A stretch of DNA of 64,000 nt from Malaciobacter molluscorum LMG 25693 (GTDB lineage Bacteria; Campylobacterota; Campylobacteria; Campylobacterales; Arcobacteraceae): assembly GCF_003544935.1 (NCBI RefSeq), contig NZ_CP032098.1:1674001-1738000 (forward strand), in the 5' to 3' direction. Shown here piece by piece: positions 26,089 through 34,617 of this stretch. The notes beneath the pieces were generated by a model. That model did no database searches, was not told the origin of the DNA, and saw nothing but the letters and a program-made list of their open reading frames with translations. How positions within the stretch are numbered: position 1 is the stretch's first letter; every line of letters begins with the position of its first letter. The position numbers and the translations under genes were made by a program.

Positions 26089-27125
26089 TTCTTCTATTTT
26101 TTCTTGTGATTGGTACGTCATTTTTATGTTCGGTTTTAGAATCTATTATTCTATCAACAACAATTTCATATATATCAGTTATGGAAAACAATAGTCCAAG
26201 TACTGGGAAATTACTAAAGAAATTAAAATCAGATATTGATATTTCAATCGCTTCAATTTTAATAATAAATACTATTGCAAATACTCTTGGTGCTACAGCT
26301 ATTGGTGTTCAAGCACAAAATGTATTTGAAGGAAACAGTGAATTAGTAATGTTAATTTCAATTATATTAACATTTATGATTCTATTTTTTGCGGAAATTA
26401 TTCCCAAAACAATTGGTGCAGTTTATTGGAAGGAGTTAGCTCCTATTGCAGCAAGATTAATAAATATATTTGTATTTATAACATATCCAATAATATTAAT
26501 AACACAATTTGTTACAAAAAAAATTGCAAAAAATGCTTCAACTTGTGATTCTTTTTCAAGAGAAGAGTTAATTCACTCAACTTTATTAAGTGAGGAAGAA
26601 GGTGTTATTGGTGATTTAGAATCTGATATTATAGAAAATACATTATCATTAAATGCTATAAAAATAAAAGATATTTTAACACCACGATCAGTAGTTTATG
26701 CAGTACAAAAAGATACTTTAATAAAAGATATCTTAGAAGATAAAAGAACTTATAAATTCTCAAGAGTTCCCGTTTATGATGACTCAATTGATAATATTAT
26801 AGGTGTGGTATTAACAAAAAAACTTTTTAAACAAGCAATAAAAGATAAAAATGTACCTATTGAAAATATTATGACATCAGTATTTACATTAAATGAAAAT
26901 ATTCCAGTAGGAAAAGCATTAAGTAAGTTTATTCAGAAAAAAGAACATATGTTTATTGTTCTTGATAACTATGACCAAACTGAAGGTCTAGTAACATTAG
27001 AAGATTGTATTGAAACTCTGTTAGGTTTAGAAATAATGGATGAATTAGATACAACAGCTGATATGAGAAGACTTGCTTTAAATAAAATGAAAGCAAAAAG
27101 AAAAGAAAAAGAGAAAGAAAATTAA
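26076..27125 (+). CDS. CNNM/CorC-type transporter protein (DUF21 plus CBS pair)
   Basis: This 349-residue protein has an N-terminal DUF21/CNNM membrane domain (about 1-135, with FAEIIPKTIGAVYW). Two CBS domains follow (about 190-320, including ILTPRSVVYAVQKDT and IENIMTSVFTLNENIPVG). The C-terminal CorC_HlyC domain of longer members is absent; the end is a basic tail. Such proteins are linked to Mg2+/Co2+ or Na+ homeostasis, with CBS domains sensing ATP-Mg. ATG 26076 is preceded by AGGTGA 7 bp upstream and an in-frame stop at 26070. The possible leader frame overlaps it. Confidence 0.88.
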   Translation: MEMLILLFFLVIGTSFLCSVLESIILSTTISYISVMENNSPSTGKLLKKLKSDIDISIASILIINTIANTLGATAIGVQAQNVFEGNSELVMLISIILTFMILFFAEIIPKTIGAVYWKELAPIAARLINIFVFITYPIILITQFVTKKIAKNASTCDSFSREELIHSTLLSEEEGVIGDLESDIIENTLSLNAIKIKDILTPRSVVYAVQKDTLIKDILEDKRTYKFSRVPVYDDSIDNIIGVVLTKKLFKQAIKDKNVPIENIMTSVFTLNENIPVGKALSKFIQKKEHMFIVLDNYDQTEGLVTLEDCIETLLGLEIMDELDTTADMRRLALNKMKAKRKEKEKEN

Positions 27126-27229
27126 TTCTCTTTTTCTAAACTACAAAAAAACTTAAAACTTTTTATCTACTTATTTTTATATAAAACCATTAATTTATAA
27201 AAGCTATAATGAACTTAAAAAGGTATTTT

Positions 27230-27709
27230 ATGTTAAATGAATTCATAAATAGTTTTAAAAGTATTAATTTATCTACCCTAGATGAAAATAATTTCCCGTT
27301 TAGTAGTTACGCTCCTTTCATAAAATATAACAATAAATACTATGTTTATTTAAGTGATATGGCTAAACATGCAAATAATCTAAAAAACAATCCAAAAGTT
27401 TGTATTTTTTTTATAGAAGATGAAAAAGATTGTGAAAATATATTTGCAAGAAAAAGAGTTACATTACAGGCAACTTCAAATCTAATTAAAAGAGATACAA
27501 AAAAATTTGAGAAGATTTTAGATGAATTTGAGAAACTAAATAAAGATACTGTAAAAGTAACTAGAGAAATGCTTGATTTCAATCTTTTTGAATTAACCCC
27601 TATTTATGGAGAAGCAATTTTTGGTTTTGGTAAAGCATATAATATTGGTGGAGAACATTTTGATACTTTAATCCAAAGAGATAACCTAAAAGGACATAAA
27701 AGTAAATAG
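27230..27709 (+). CDS. Short HugZ-like haem oxygenase/pyridoxamine-oxidase-fold protein
   Basis: The start at ATG 27230 is chosen because AAGG lies 6 bp upstream; the ATG at 27209 would place that site inside the gene. The 159-residue product has the split-barrel fold of the PNPOx group (STLDENNFPFSSYAPFIKY, KVCIFFIED). It also has the HugZ hallmark GFGKAYNI near the end. The C-terminal NLKGHKSK keeps a His that in HugZ helps hold haem. H. pylori HugZ has about 250 residues with an extra N-terminal part; that part is missing here. It may degrade haem or bind it, which fits the following DsrE-like gene only loosely. Confidence 0.8.
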   Translation: MLNEFINSFKSINLSTLDENNFPFSSYAPFIKYNNKYYVYLSDMAKHANNLKNNPKVCIFFIEDEKDCENIFARKRVTLQATSNLIKRDTKKFEKILDEFEKLNKDTVKVTREMLDFNLFELTPIYGEAIFGFGKAYNIGGEHFDTLIQRDNLKGHKSK

Positions 27710-27784
27710 TATTATAAAATTAACTTATCTATAAGCATTATAAAATTATAATATTTTATTATAATTTCAACATAAGGAATAGTT

Positions 27785-28204
27785 ATGAAACTAATTTTTT
27801 CTGTAATTGTCTTTTTTATTTTAGGAAGTCATTTATATGCAGATAATATAAAAGGCTTAAATGTTTTAGTTACATCAAAAGATTCACAAACTCAAATGAT
27901 GTCAATGGTTCTATCAATGATGAGTTTAAAACAAAAAAAAGATGTAAATATTGTGCTTTGTTCAGATGGTGGGAATTTAGCTCTTAAAAATTTCAAAGGT
28001 GAAGTTTTAAAACCTATGAATAAAACACCCAAAATGATGTTACAAGCACTTATTAAAAAAGGAGCAAATGTAAAAGTTTGTCCTCTATTTTTACCAAATA
28101 AAAATATGAAAGAAAGTGATTTAATACAAAATGTATTAGTTGCTAAACCAATGGAAGTAGCAAAGTTATTATTAAAAGATGATTTTAAAAATCTTACTTT
28201 TTAA
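27785..28204 (+). CDS. Periplasmic DsrE-like protein
   Basis: This 139-residue protein has an N-terminal signal peptide (about 1-19, ending LYADN). A DsrE/DsrF-like Rossmannoid fold follows: GLNVLVTSKDSQTQMMSMVLS, NIVLCSDGGNLAL, and KKGANVKVCPLFLPN with a Cys in the place where active DsrE-type proteins carry one. Such proteins take part in sulfur transfer or unknown periplasmic thiol chemistry. It has its own SD (AAGGAATAG) and probably its own promoter, and is followed by a strong bidirectional hairpin. Confidence 0.82.
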   Translation: MKLIFSVIVFFILGSHLYADNIKGLNVLVTSKDSQTQMMSMVLSMMSLKQKKDVNIVLCSDGGNLALKNFKGEVLKPMNKTPKMMLQALIKKGANVKVCPLFLPNKNMKESDLIQNVLVAKPMEVAKLLLKDDFKNLTF

Positions 28205-28234
28205 TAGATTAGCTCAATTAAGGAGCTAATCTAT
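28204..28234. terminator. Bidirectional hairpin between DsrE-like gene and pdxH
   Basis: A 12-bp stem (ATAGATTAGCTC, 28204-28215, pairs with GAGCTAATCTAT, 28223-28234) with a 7-base loop lies between two convergent stop codons. Confidence 0.75.
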
Positions 28235-28853
28235 CTATTTTCCAACTATTATCAACTAAAGTATATTGAAATCTATCATGTAATCTATTTTTTGCACCTT
28301 GCCAAAATTCTATTTTTTCAGGTTTTATAATATATCCACCCCAAAAAGATGGAAAAGGAATTTCTCCTTTTACAAATTTATTTTTTATCTCATTAAATTT
28401 TGCTTCTAATACACTTCTTGAACTTATTACTTCGCTTTGATGTGAAACCCATGCGCCCATTTGGCTGCCTTTAGGTCTAGACAAAAAGTATTTTAATGAT
28501 TTTGTAGAAGAAATTTTAGAAGCACTTCCTTCAATTTTCACTTGCCTTTCCAATCCAAGCCATGCAAAATGTAATGCTACTTTTTCATTTTCCTCTATTT
28601 GTTTAGCTTTTTCACTTTCATAATTTGAGAAAAATACAAACCCACTTTCATCAAAAAATTTCAGTAAAACAGTTCTAATTGAGGGCATCATATCTTTTCC
28701 TACAGTTGCTAAACTCATTGCATTAGGTTCAATAAGATCTGCATTTATTGCTTGAGAGAACCATATTTCAAACTGCTTTATGGGATTAGCATCTAAATCT
28801 TTTCTTCTTAATCCATTATTAACATACTCTTCTCTCATTGAACTTAAGTCCAC
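28218..28853 (-). CDS. pdxH: Pyridoxamine 5'-phosphate oxidase
   Basis: This 211-residue FMN enzyme oxidises pyridoxamine or pyridoxine phosphate to pyridoxal 5'-phosphate. Family motifs are present: PNAMSLATVGKDMMPSIRTVLLK, GFVFFSNYESEKA, and the C-terminal EFWQGAKNRLHDRF and WKIDRLAP. The start is GTG at 28853 with AGGAG upstream at good spacing. It follows the glutathione peroxidase gene by 11 bp, so it probably shares its promoter. Confidence 0.96.
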   Translation of the reverse strand: MDLSSMREEYVNNGLRRKDLDANPIKQFEIWFSQAINADLIEPNAMSLATVGKDMMPSIRTVLLKFFDESGFVFFSNYESEKAKQIEENEKVALHFAWLGLERQVKIEGSASKISSTKSLKYFLSRPKGSQMGAWVSHQSEVISSRSVLEAKFNEIKNKFVKGEIPFPSFWGGYIIKPEKIEFWQGAKNRLHDRFQYTLVDNSWKIDRLAP

Positions 28854-28864
28854 AATATTTTCTC

Positions 28865-29398
28865 CTAAAATAGTTTTTCTATATCTTTTTCTAAACTTTT
28901 TGGTGTTGTTGAAGGAGAATATCTTTCAATAACTTTTCCATTTTTATCTATTAAAAATTTTGTAAAATTCCATTTAATTGCTTCTGTTCCTAAAACACCT
29001 GAAGCTTGTTCTTTCAAATATTTATATAAAGGTTCAGTTTTATCACCATTTACATCTATTTTTGAAAACATTGGAAATTTAACATTATATGTTAAAGAAC
29101 AAAACTCTTTTATCTCTTCATTTGTTCCAGGTTCTTGATTCATAAATTGATTACAAGGGAACCCTAATACTACAAAATCTTTAGACTTATATTTTTCATA
29201 TAATTTTTCTAAACCTTCATATTGAGAAGTAAATCCACATTTACTTGCAACATTTACAATTAATAAGACTTTATTTTTGTATTCCCCCATATTTATTGAT
29301 TTCCCATCAATTGTCTTTACATCAAAATCATAAATAGTTTTCATATTACCTCCTATTAAATTAGATAAAAACAGTAATAAAATAATAAGTAACTTCAT
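28865..29398 (-). CDS. Glutathione peroxidase-like protein with two possible starts
   Basis: This 177-residue thiol peroxidase has Cys54 (SKCGFT), Gln84 (FPCNQF) and Trp142/Asn143 (KWNFTKF), the tetrad of the family. The long form begins with a hydrophobic signal-like stretch (about 1-18) and starts at ATG 29398, with AAGGA 8 bp upstream. A second ATG (29344, residue 19) has a near-perfect AGGAGGT 4 bp upstream. Cytoplasmic and exported forms could both be made. The gene overlaps the SRPBCC gene by 4 bp and precedes pdxH. Reductant is probably thioredoxin rather than glutathione, as there is no selenocysteine. Confidence 0.9.
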   Translation of the reverse strand: MKLLIILLLFLSNLIGGNMKTIYDFDVKTIDGKSINMGEYKNKVLLIVNVASKCGFTSQYEGLEKLYEKYKSKDFVVLGFPCNQFMNQEPGTNEEIKEFCSLTYNVKFPMFSKIDVNGDKTEPLYKYLKEQASGVLGTEAIKWNFTKFLIDKNGKVIERYSPSTTPKSLEKDIEKLF

Positions 29399-29847
29399 TG
29401 TATTTTTCCTTCTAATATTTTTTTTGTAATATCTTGACGATATTTAAACATATTGTCAATGTCTCTATAAATAAAATAATTTACTAATTTTCCCAAAAAT
29501 CCAAAAGGTACTTCATATCTTACCACATCTTTCAGTAAAATTCTATTTCCTCTTTCTTCAAATATATGTTGGTGTTCCCAATATTTAAAAATGGATTTTT
29601 CTGCAATATCAATCAAAATCTTTGGTCTTTCAAGTTTTTTTATCTTAACACTCCAATTTAAGCTAATAAAATTTTTCGTAACTTTAATATTCATAATACT
29701 GCCTTCTTTGGGAATGAAGTTTTCATTTAAAAGTTTTACTTTTATATTTGGTGGAGTTATTTTTACTAAATTATTAGTATCTAGATGAAAATCAAAAATA
29801 TCATCTAATGTTGTATCTATATAGATAGTTCTTGTATAAATTTGCAT
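29395..29847 (-). CDS. SRPBCC-family (START-like) protein
   Basis: The start is placed at ATG 29847 (MQIYTRTIYI), because AAGGAG lies 5 bp upstream; the TTG/ATG further upstream would put that site inside. The resulting 150 residues have the helix-grip layout of polyketide cyclase/dehydrase-like proteins: TRTIYIDTTLDDIFDF, MNIKVTKNFISLNWSVKI and VPFGFLGKLVNYFIYRDID. Members bind hydrophobic ligands in a deep pocket; the ligand is unknown. Its end overlaps the glutathione peroxidase start as ATGA. The region also contains an ankyrin protein upstream on the same strand. Confidence 0.85.
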   Translation of the reverse strand: MQIYTRTIYIDTTLDDIFDFHLDTNNLVKITPPNIKVKLLNENFIPKEGSIMNIKVTKNFISLNWSVKIKKLERPKILIDIAEKSIFKYWEHQHIFEERGNRILLKDVVRYEVPFGFLGKLVNYFIYRDIDNMFKYRQDITKKILEGKIQ

Positions 29848-29915
29848 AAATACTCCTTTTTTATTAAGTATATCCATAAAAGAAGTATTTAAATATATTA
29901 TTTTTGTTAGTTAAT

Positions 29916-30476
29916 TTAATTTTTATTAAATTTTTTTAATATATTATCAATCTTTAAATCTTTTGCTAAAGAGTAAGCACTATTACCTAAGACATCAGGT
30001 TGATTTATATCAGCACCATTTTTCAATAGATAATCAATACTATGTATTTTATTATATAAAACAGCATAAATAAAAGCTGTTGCATTTATTTCATCTAAGA
30101 AATTAATTATATCTACACCACAAGATTTAAGACATTTTAACATCTTTACATCATCATTATATACTGCATAATGAACAGCATAAAGAGTAGGCGTAACATA
30201 TAAATTAATTCCTTTATTAATAAGTAGTTTAACTGCATCAATATTTTTATAATATATTGCCCAATAAAGTGCATTCCTACCTTTATTATCTCTAATATTA
30301 ATATCAGCATTTAAAGAGATAATAACTTCAATATTTTTATTTAATGCAATTGATTCAAAAAGTACACACCAACCTTTTTCATCTTGATAATTTATATCTT
30401 GATTATGAAAAATAGGTTTTTTAAATGAGAAATATTCGCTAAAATTCTCATCATAAATAAATATATTTCTACTCAT
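29916..30476 (-). CDS. Ankyrin-repeat protein
   Basis: The 186 residues hold four or five ankyrin repeats (about 25-180), with the patterns GRNALYWAIYYKNIDAVKLL, INLYVTPTLYAVHYAVYND and NATAFIYAVLYNKIHSIDYLL followed by NGADINQPDVLGNSAYSLAKD. There is no signal peptide. Ankyrin proteins bind other proteins; in C. jejuni one helps deliver haem to catalase, and here a peroxidase gene lies nearby. The functional link is only an analogy. It has AAGGAG 8 bp upstream of its ATG and is 68 bp before the SRPBCC gene. Confidence 0.9.
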   Translation of the reverse strand: MSRNIFIYDENFSEYFSFKKPIFHNQDINYQDEKGWCVLFESIALNKNIEVIISLNADINIRDNKGRNALYWAIYYKNIDAVKLLINKGINLYVTPTLYAVHYAVYNDDVKMLKCLKSCGVDIINFLDEINATAFIYAVLYNKIHSIDYLLKNGADINQPDVLGNSAYSLAKDLKIDNILKKFNKN

Positions 30477-30611
30477 GCTATTATCTCCTTGATTAAACTT
30501 TTACAATATTATCAAAACAAAGCTTAAATATATATTGATAATCGTTATTAATATTATATTCTTTTTATTTTAATTTTTTTTATATTATAATTCATTCAAA
30601 GGATAAGATAA

Positions 30612-31265
30612 TTGAATAATAATATATTAAATCAAAGAGATTTTTGTTATAAATGTAATAGACCTCAAAGTTCATGCATGTGCAAATATATAGATAGTTT
30701 TGAAACAAATACTAAATTTGTCATACTAATGCATCCTAAGGAGCATAGAAAAACAAAAAATGGCACTGGAAAAATAACTTCCTTACAGCTTAAAAATAGT
30801 GAAATTTTTGTTGGTATTGATTTTTCAAATAATATAAAAATAAATAATTACATAAAAAATTATGATTGCTTTGTATTATATCCTGATAAAAGTGCTATTC
30901 AATTAAATTTTACTTCGATAAAAAAACAAAAAAGCAAAAAAAAGATTTTACTTTTTATTATTGATTCTACTTGGCCTTGTTCTAAGAGAATGTTAAAATT
31001 AAGCAAAAACTTAAATAACTTACAAAAAGTAAGTTTTATATCAGAACAATTATCAAATTTTAAATTTAAAACTCAGCCAGAACATTATTGTTTATCAACT
31101 ATTGAATCTACTAAAACTATTTTAGAACTTTTAAATAATCACAATATAGAAAGTATTGAAAAATCTAAACTTGATAACTTTTTACTTCCATTTGAAAAAA
31201 TGGTTGATTATCAACTTTCATGTATAGAAAAAAGAAATATAAGATATAAATCTAATTCTATTTAA
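30612..31265 (+). CDS. DTW-domain protein (TapT-like tRNA acp3U transferase)
   Basis: This 217-residue protein has the DTW-family hallmark IDSTWPCSKRM (Asp117 to Trp120). Near the N-terminus are four cysteines (Cys12, Cys15, Cys22, Cys24 in FCYKCNRPQSSCMC) that probably bind zinc. DTW proteins such as E. coli TapT add the 3-amino-3-carboxypropyl group to U47 of some tRNAs using S-adenosylmethionine. LMHPKEHRKTKNGTG is the conserved substrate-binding segment. The start is TTG at 30612 with AAAGGA upstream. Its 3' end overlaps the opposite-strand membrane protein gene by 8 bp. Confidence 0.9.
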   Translation: MNNNILNQRDFCYKCNRPQSSCMCKYIDSFETNTKFVILMHPKEHRKTKNGTGKITSLQLKNSEIFVGIDFSNNIKINNYIKNYDCFVLYPDKSAIQLNFTSIKKQKSKKKILLFIIDSTWPCSKRMLKLSKNLNNLQKVSFISEQLSNFKFKTQPEHYCLSTIESTKTILELLNNHNIESIEKSKLDNFLLPFEKMVDYQLSCIEKRNIRYKSNSI

Positions 31266-31848
31266 ACTTTTTTTTAAAAAATTCTTTTATTTCTTCTTTC
31301 ATAGTATTTTTATATCCATTAATTGAAGTAAATAGAAAAAACATAGATTGAATCATAAAAAAGTAAAATTCATTAGAATATCCAACAAATACATATAATA
31401 AATCAGCTAAAAAAAATAAAATAAAAGCATAAGATCTTATTATATGATTTCTACTTGATAATAAAAAATTTCCTATTATTGCCATAGATGCAGCACTGCT
31501 GTCAAGAATTAGCACTTCAAAATGAATAGAAGATATAGATTTAAAATATAAAGCGGTAAGTAATATTATAAAATAAATAATCGATATAATAAGTACAATT
31601 TTAAAATCTCTTTTAGGATTATTAGATTTTCTAACTATCCCTAAAAAAGCCCCTGCATAAAAAAAGCATAATTGCACTAGCATAGGAACTTTACCTTCAA
31701 ATAAAAAAAATGCTAATAAAGATAAATTTGCACATAAAAAGCTTATAAATGCAAAATATAAAGGTCTTTGATTATATTTTGTACTCAAAGACATTAAAAA
31801 CGCACCAAGAATAGAAAATATTGCACCAAGTGCTTCTAATATTAGCAT
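31258..31848 (-). CDS. Multi-helix membrane protein, YgjV/PnuC-like
   Basis: The 196 residues have about seven hydrophobic segments (roughly 3-18, 30-48, 58-70, 83-103, 112-130, 135-155, 157-175). GNFLLSSRNHIIRSYAF sits before the last segments. The layout, with a basic tail, is like YgjV or PnuC-type small permeases. No catalytic motif or signal peptide is seen. Function and substrate are not known. Its 3' end overlaps the DTW gene by 8 bp on the opposite strand. It lies 40 bp after the larger nuclease-fold candidate on the same strand. Confidence 0.65.
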   Translation of the reverse strand: MLILEALGAIFSILGAFLMSLSTKYNQRPLYFAFISFLCANLSLLAFFLFEGKVPMLVQLCFFYAGAFLGIVRKSNNPKRDFKIVLIISIIYFIILLTALYFKSISSIHFEVLILDSSAASMAIIGNFLLSSRNHIIRSYAFILFFLADLLYVFVGYSNEFYFFMIQSMFFLFTSINGYKNTMKEEIKEFFKKKFK

Positions 31849-31888
31849 AAAAACTCCAAACTTTTGGCGTATTATATTCTATTAAAGA

Positions 31889-33028
31889 TTACAATGAAGT
31901 AATATAGTTATCTGATAATTTTTTACTTATTGCATTAATATTTTTTATAAGAAGTCTATGTTCAGGTTTAAAGATTTTTGTAATAAATTTTGTCTCTTTA
32001 TTTGTAAAACCTTCTGGATCTTTTGTTTCAATACTTAATTTATTATTTGTAAGTGCAATTCTTTTTAATTTATGATCAGATTGTCTTGCATAATAAACTA
32101 ATTCAAATTTTTTTTGATTTATTTTTTCTATTGAAACTATTACTTTATTATCTTTTACTTTTTCACAATAAGAAGGCACTAACACTTTAAAATCTTTTAA
32201 ATAAACAAATCCTATATATAATTTAGTAAACACATCAAAATATAAAGACAATTTTTTAGATTTAAAAAAGCATAAATCTACTGCATGATTTTTATGTGCT
32301 CTACTTTTTTGTAAGATCCATTCTAATGTTTGATAATAAGAAAATTTCTTATAATTTACATTTACAGCTTCAATATATTTTTTATCATTATAAGGTATTA
32401 AAGGTACATTTGAATGTTTTTTTAAGATTAAATCTTTTAAAATCTCATCATCATTAAAATCTTTAGTAATCCAAATAGTACAATAATCAGGAAATCTACT
32501 AATTCCTGTTGAACCTTCAGTTAATACTATTAATGCTTTTATATTAAAACTTGGAAAAAGAATTTTTAAAAGTGCAGATTTTTTAAATAAACGTTTATTT
32601 AAATTTGCAGTTTTTTTAGATTTACTCATTTCTACAAAATAAAGACTATCTTTTGTAAAAAATAATGCATCAAATTCACTTATATCTTTATAAACTGATT
32701 TATAAACAATTTGTGCACCCTTATCAATCAATAAACCATTTTTTTTGAATATATTATTTTTATTTTGATGTGGACCTTTTAAAATAAATCTTTTTACTTC
32801 ATCTTTATCTTGAACATAACGTAATAGATGTTCATAAATAATATTTTCAAAAATCTCACCTTTAAAACTATGATATTGTAAATCCTCTTTACAATCATGT
32901 TTTAAATTACCTTCAGTATCATAAAGTTTTTTTAAATATCTATTATCAAATTTGTAATGAAAAAGATTTGTACGAATATTTGTTAAGTCTAGTTTTTTTA
33001 TCTCTTCTGTAATTTTAAATTCTTGCAA
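31889..33028 (-). CDS. Unknown protein with PD-(D/E)XK-like features
   Basis: I do not recognise this 379-residue protein. Near its middle a helix GEIFENIIYEHLL (Glu58, Glu61) is followed by SEFDALFF (Asp120) and YFVEMSKSKK (Glu133). This order resembles a PD-(D/E)XK nuclease core, with a shifted lysine. A second part contains GSTGISRFPDY, and the C-terminal half is basic with no clear motif. It may be a nuclease or a structural relative that lost activity. The start TTG at 33028 lacks a clear ribosome binding site, so its 5' end is uncertain. It is not linked to defence genes that I can identify. Confidence 0.55.
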   Translation of the reverse strand: MQEFKITEEIKKLDLTNIRTNLFHYKFDNRYLKKLYDTEGNLKHDCKEDLQYHSFKGEIFENIIYEHLLRYVQDKDEVKRFILKGPHQNKNNIFKKNGLLIDKGAQIVYKSVYKDISEFDALFFTKDSLYFVEMSKSKKTANLNKRLFKKSALLKILFPSFNIKALIVLTEGSTGISRFPDYCTIWITKDFNDDEILKDLILKKHSNVPLIPYNDKKYIEAVNVNYKKFSYYQTLEWILQKSRAHKNHAVDLCFFKSKKLSLYFDVFTKLYIGFVYLKDFKVLVPSYCEKVKDNKVIVSIEKINQKKFELVYYARQSDHKLKRIALTNNKLSIETKDPEGFTNKETKFITKIFKPEHRLLIKNINAISKKLSDNYITSL

Positions 33029-33127
33029 TGCTTTGTTTTAGTATATAAATACTTCTTCCCTATTGTATTTTATTAAATTATACCCAAAGAGAAAGTTATT
33101 GTAAAGTAAAAAGTAGTAGAAAGAAGC

Positions 33128-33151
33128 AAAAGAGGACAAAATTCCTCTTTT
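33128..33151 (-). terminator. Terminator after metQ
   Basis: A 9-bp stem AAAAGAGGA/TCCTCTTTT with a 6-base loop lies just after the metQ stop on the minus strand; it is followed there by TTTTGCTTCTTT, a usable T-rich tail. Confidence 0.8.
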
Positions 33152-33163
33152 TTATATGTAGAA

Positions 33164-33967
33164 TTAAAATGCTTCTACGATAGAACCTTTATATTTTATT
33201 CTAATGAAATTTTTAATCTCTTCTGAGTTAATTGCTTTATCTAAAGCTTTTATATAAGGTTTATTTTCATTACCTTTTTTAACTGCAACTATATTTGCAT
33301 ATGGAGAATCTTTTGATTCTATTGCTAACGCATCTTTTAATGGATTTAAATTAGCTAATAAAGCATAATTAGTATTAATAACTGCTGCAGTAACTTCATC
33401 TAAAACTCTTGGCAATTGAGGCGCATCCAGCTCATCAATTTTTAAGTTTTTAGGATTATCTAAAATATCTTTTGCAGTTTTAAGTTTTACATCTTTGAAA
33501 GTTAATAAACCTTCTTTTTGTAAAATATCTAAAGCTCTACTCTCATTTGTTGGGTCATTTGGAACAGCAATTGTATCACCCTCTTTAATTTCACTTAAAG
33601 ATTTAATTTTATGAGAATATACTCCCATTGGTTCTAGATGTACTTTTACAGTTGCAACTAAATGAGTGTTTTTATTTTTATTAAACTCTTCTAAATATGG
33701 AACATGTTGAAAAAAGTTTGCATCTAATTCACCCTCTTCTACTGCAATATTTGGAGTTACATAATCTGTAAACTCAACAATTTCTAAAGTATAACCCTCT
33801 TTTGCTAATACTTTTTTAACTTCTTTTAAAATTTCAGCATGAGGAATAGGAGTAGCTCCAACTTTAATTACTTTTTTTTCTTGAGTTTTTTGCTTATCAT
33901 TATCTGAACAAGCACCTAAAAATAGTGCAACAAGTGCAACTAAAACTAATTTGAAAATGTTTTTCAT
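33164..33967 (-). CDS. metQ: Methionine ABC transporter substrate-binding lipoprotein MetQ
   Basis: This 267-residue lipoprotein has a lipobox LGAC (Cys20) and the NlpA/MetQ domain, with KVGATPIPHAEIL, DYVTPNIAVEEGELDANFFQH and the VPNDPTNESRAL motif. It binds L- or D-methionine at the outer face of the inner membrane and hands it to MetI. It is the last of the metN-metI-metQ genes. ATG 33967 is preceded by AAGGATAAAA. The usual length is about 270. Confidence 0.95.
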   Translation of the reverse strand: MKNIFKLVLVALVALFLGACSDNDKQKTQEKKVIKVGATPIPHAEILKEVKKVLAKEGYTLEIVEFTDYVTPNIAVEEGELDANFFQHVPYLEEFNKNKNTHLVATVKVHLEPMGVYSHKIKSLSEIKEGDTIAVPNDPTNESRALDILQKEGLLTFKDVKLKTAKDILDNPKNLKIDELDAPQLPRVLDEVTAAVINTNYALLANLNPLKDALAIESKDSPYANIVAVKKGNENKPYIKALDKAINSEEIKNFIRIKYKGSIVEAF

Positions 33968-33978
33968 TTTTATCCTTT

Positions 33979-34617
33979 CTATTTTTTTGTAATTTTATAT
34001 AAATAATCACCTAAGCTTTGGAAAAACTGTACTAAAACAATTAAAATTAATACAGTATAAAGCATAATATCAGTTTGAAATCTATAATAACCAAACTTTA
34101 TAGCTACATCACCAAGACCTCCTCCTCCAACAGCACCAGCCATTGCAGAAAAACCAATAACAGTAATCAATGTTAAAGTTATGGCTGAAATAATACCAGG
34201 TAATGCTTCAATAAACATTATTTTAAATACAATTTGAAAATTTCCTGCACCAAATGATTTTGCAGCCTCTATTACACCTGCATCTACTTCTTTTAAAGCA
34301 CTTTCAATTAACCTAGCTATAAAAGGTGCAGCACCAATAGTTAAAGGAACTATAGCAGCAGTAGTTCCAATACTTTTACCAACAATCATTTTTGTAACAG
34401 GAAATAAGACAATCATTAAAATAATAAAAGGAAAAGATCTTAACGTATTTATTAGAACATCTAAAACTCTATACAATTTTATATTAGGTGTTAAACCATC
34501 TTTTTGAGTCATTATTAAAATAATTGCTGTAAAAAAGCCAATAACAACTGCAATAAATGTAGATACCAAACTCATATATAATGTTTCCCAAATTGCAGGA
34601 AGTAAAATATCTATCAT
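33979..34617 (-). CDS. metI: Methionine ABC transporter permease MetI
   Basis: The start at 34617 ([16 protein letters not shown]) makes an ATGA overlap with metN and has GGGAG 8 bp upstream; the ATG 15 bp earlier lies inside metN and is rejected. The 212-residue product has five membrane segments. It also has the conserved permease cytoplasmic loop with [25 protein letters not shown] (the EAA motif). It forms the channel with MetN and MetQ for methionine import. Confidence 0.95.
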   Translation of the reverse strand: MIDILLPAIWETLYMSLVSTFIAVVIGFFTAIILIMTQKDGLTPNIKLYRVLDVLINTLRSFPFIILMIVLFPVTKMIVGKSIGTTAAIVPLTIGAAPFIARLIESALKEVDAGVIEAAKSFGAGNFQIVFKIMFIEALPGIISAITLTLITVIGFSAMAGAVGGGGLGDVAIKFGYYRFQTDIMLYTVLILIVLVQFFQSLGDYLYKITKK

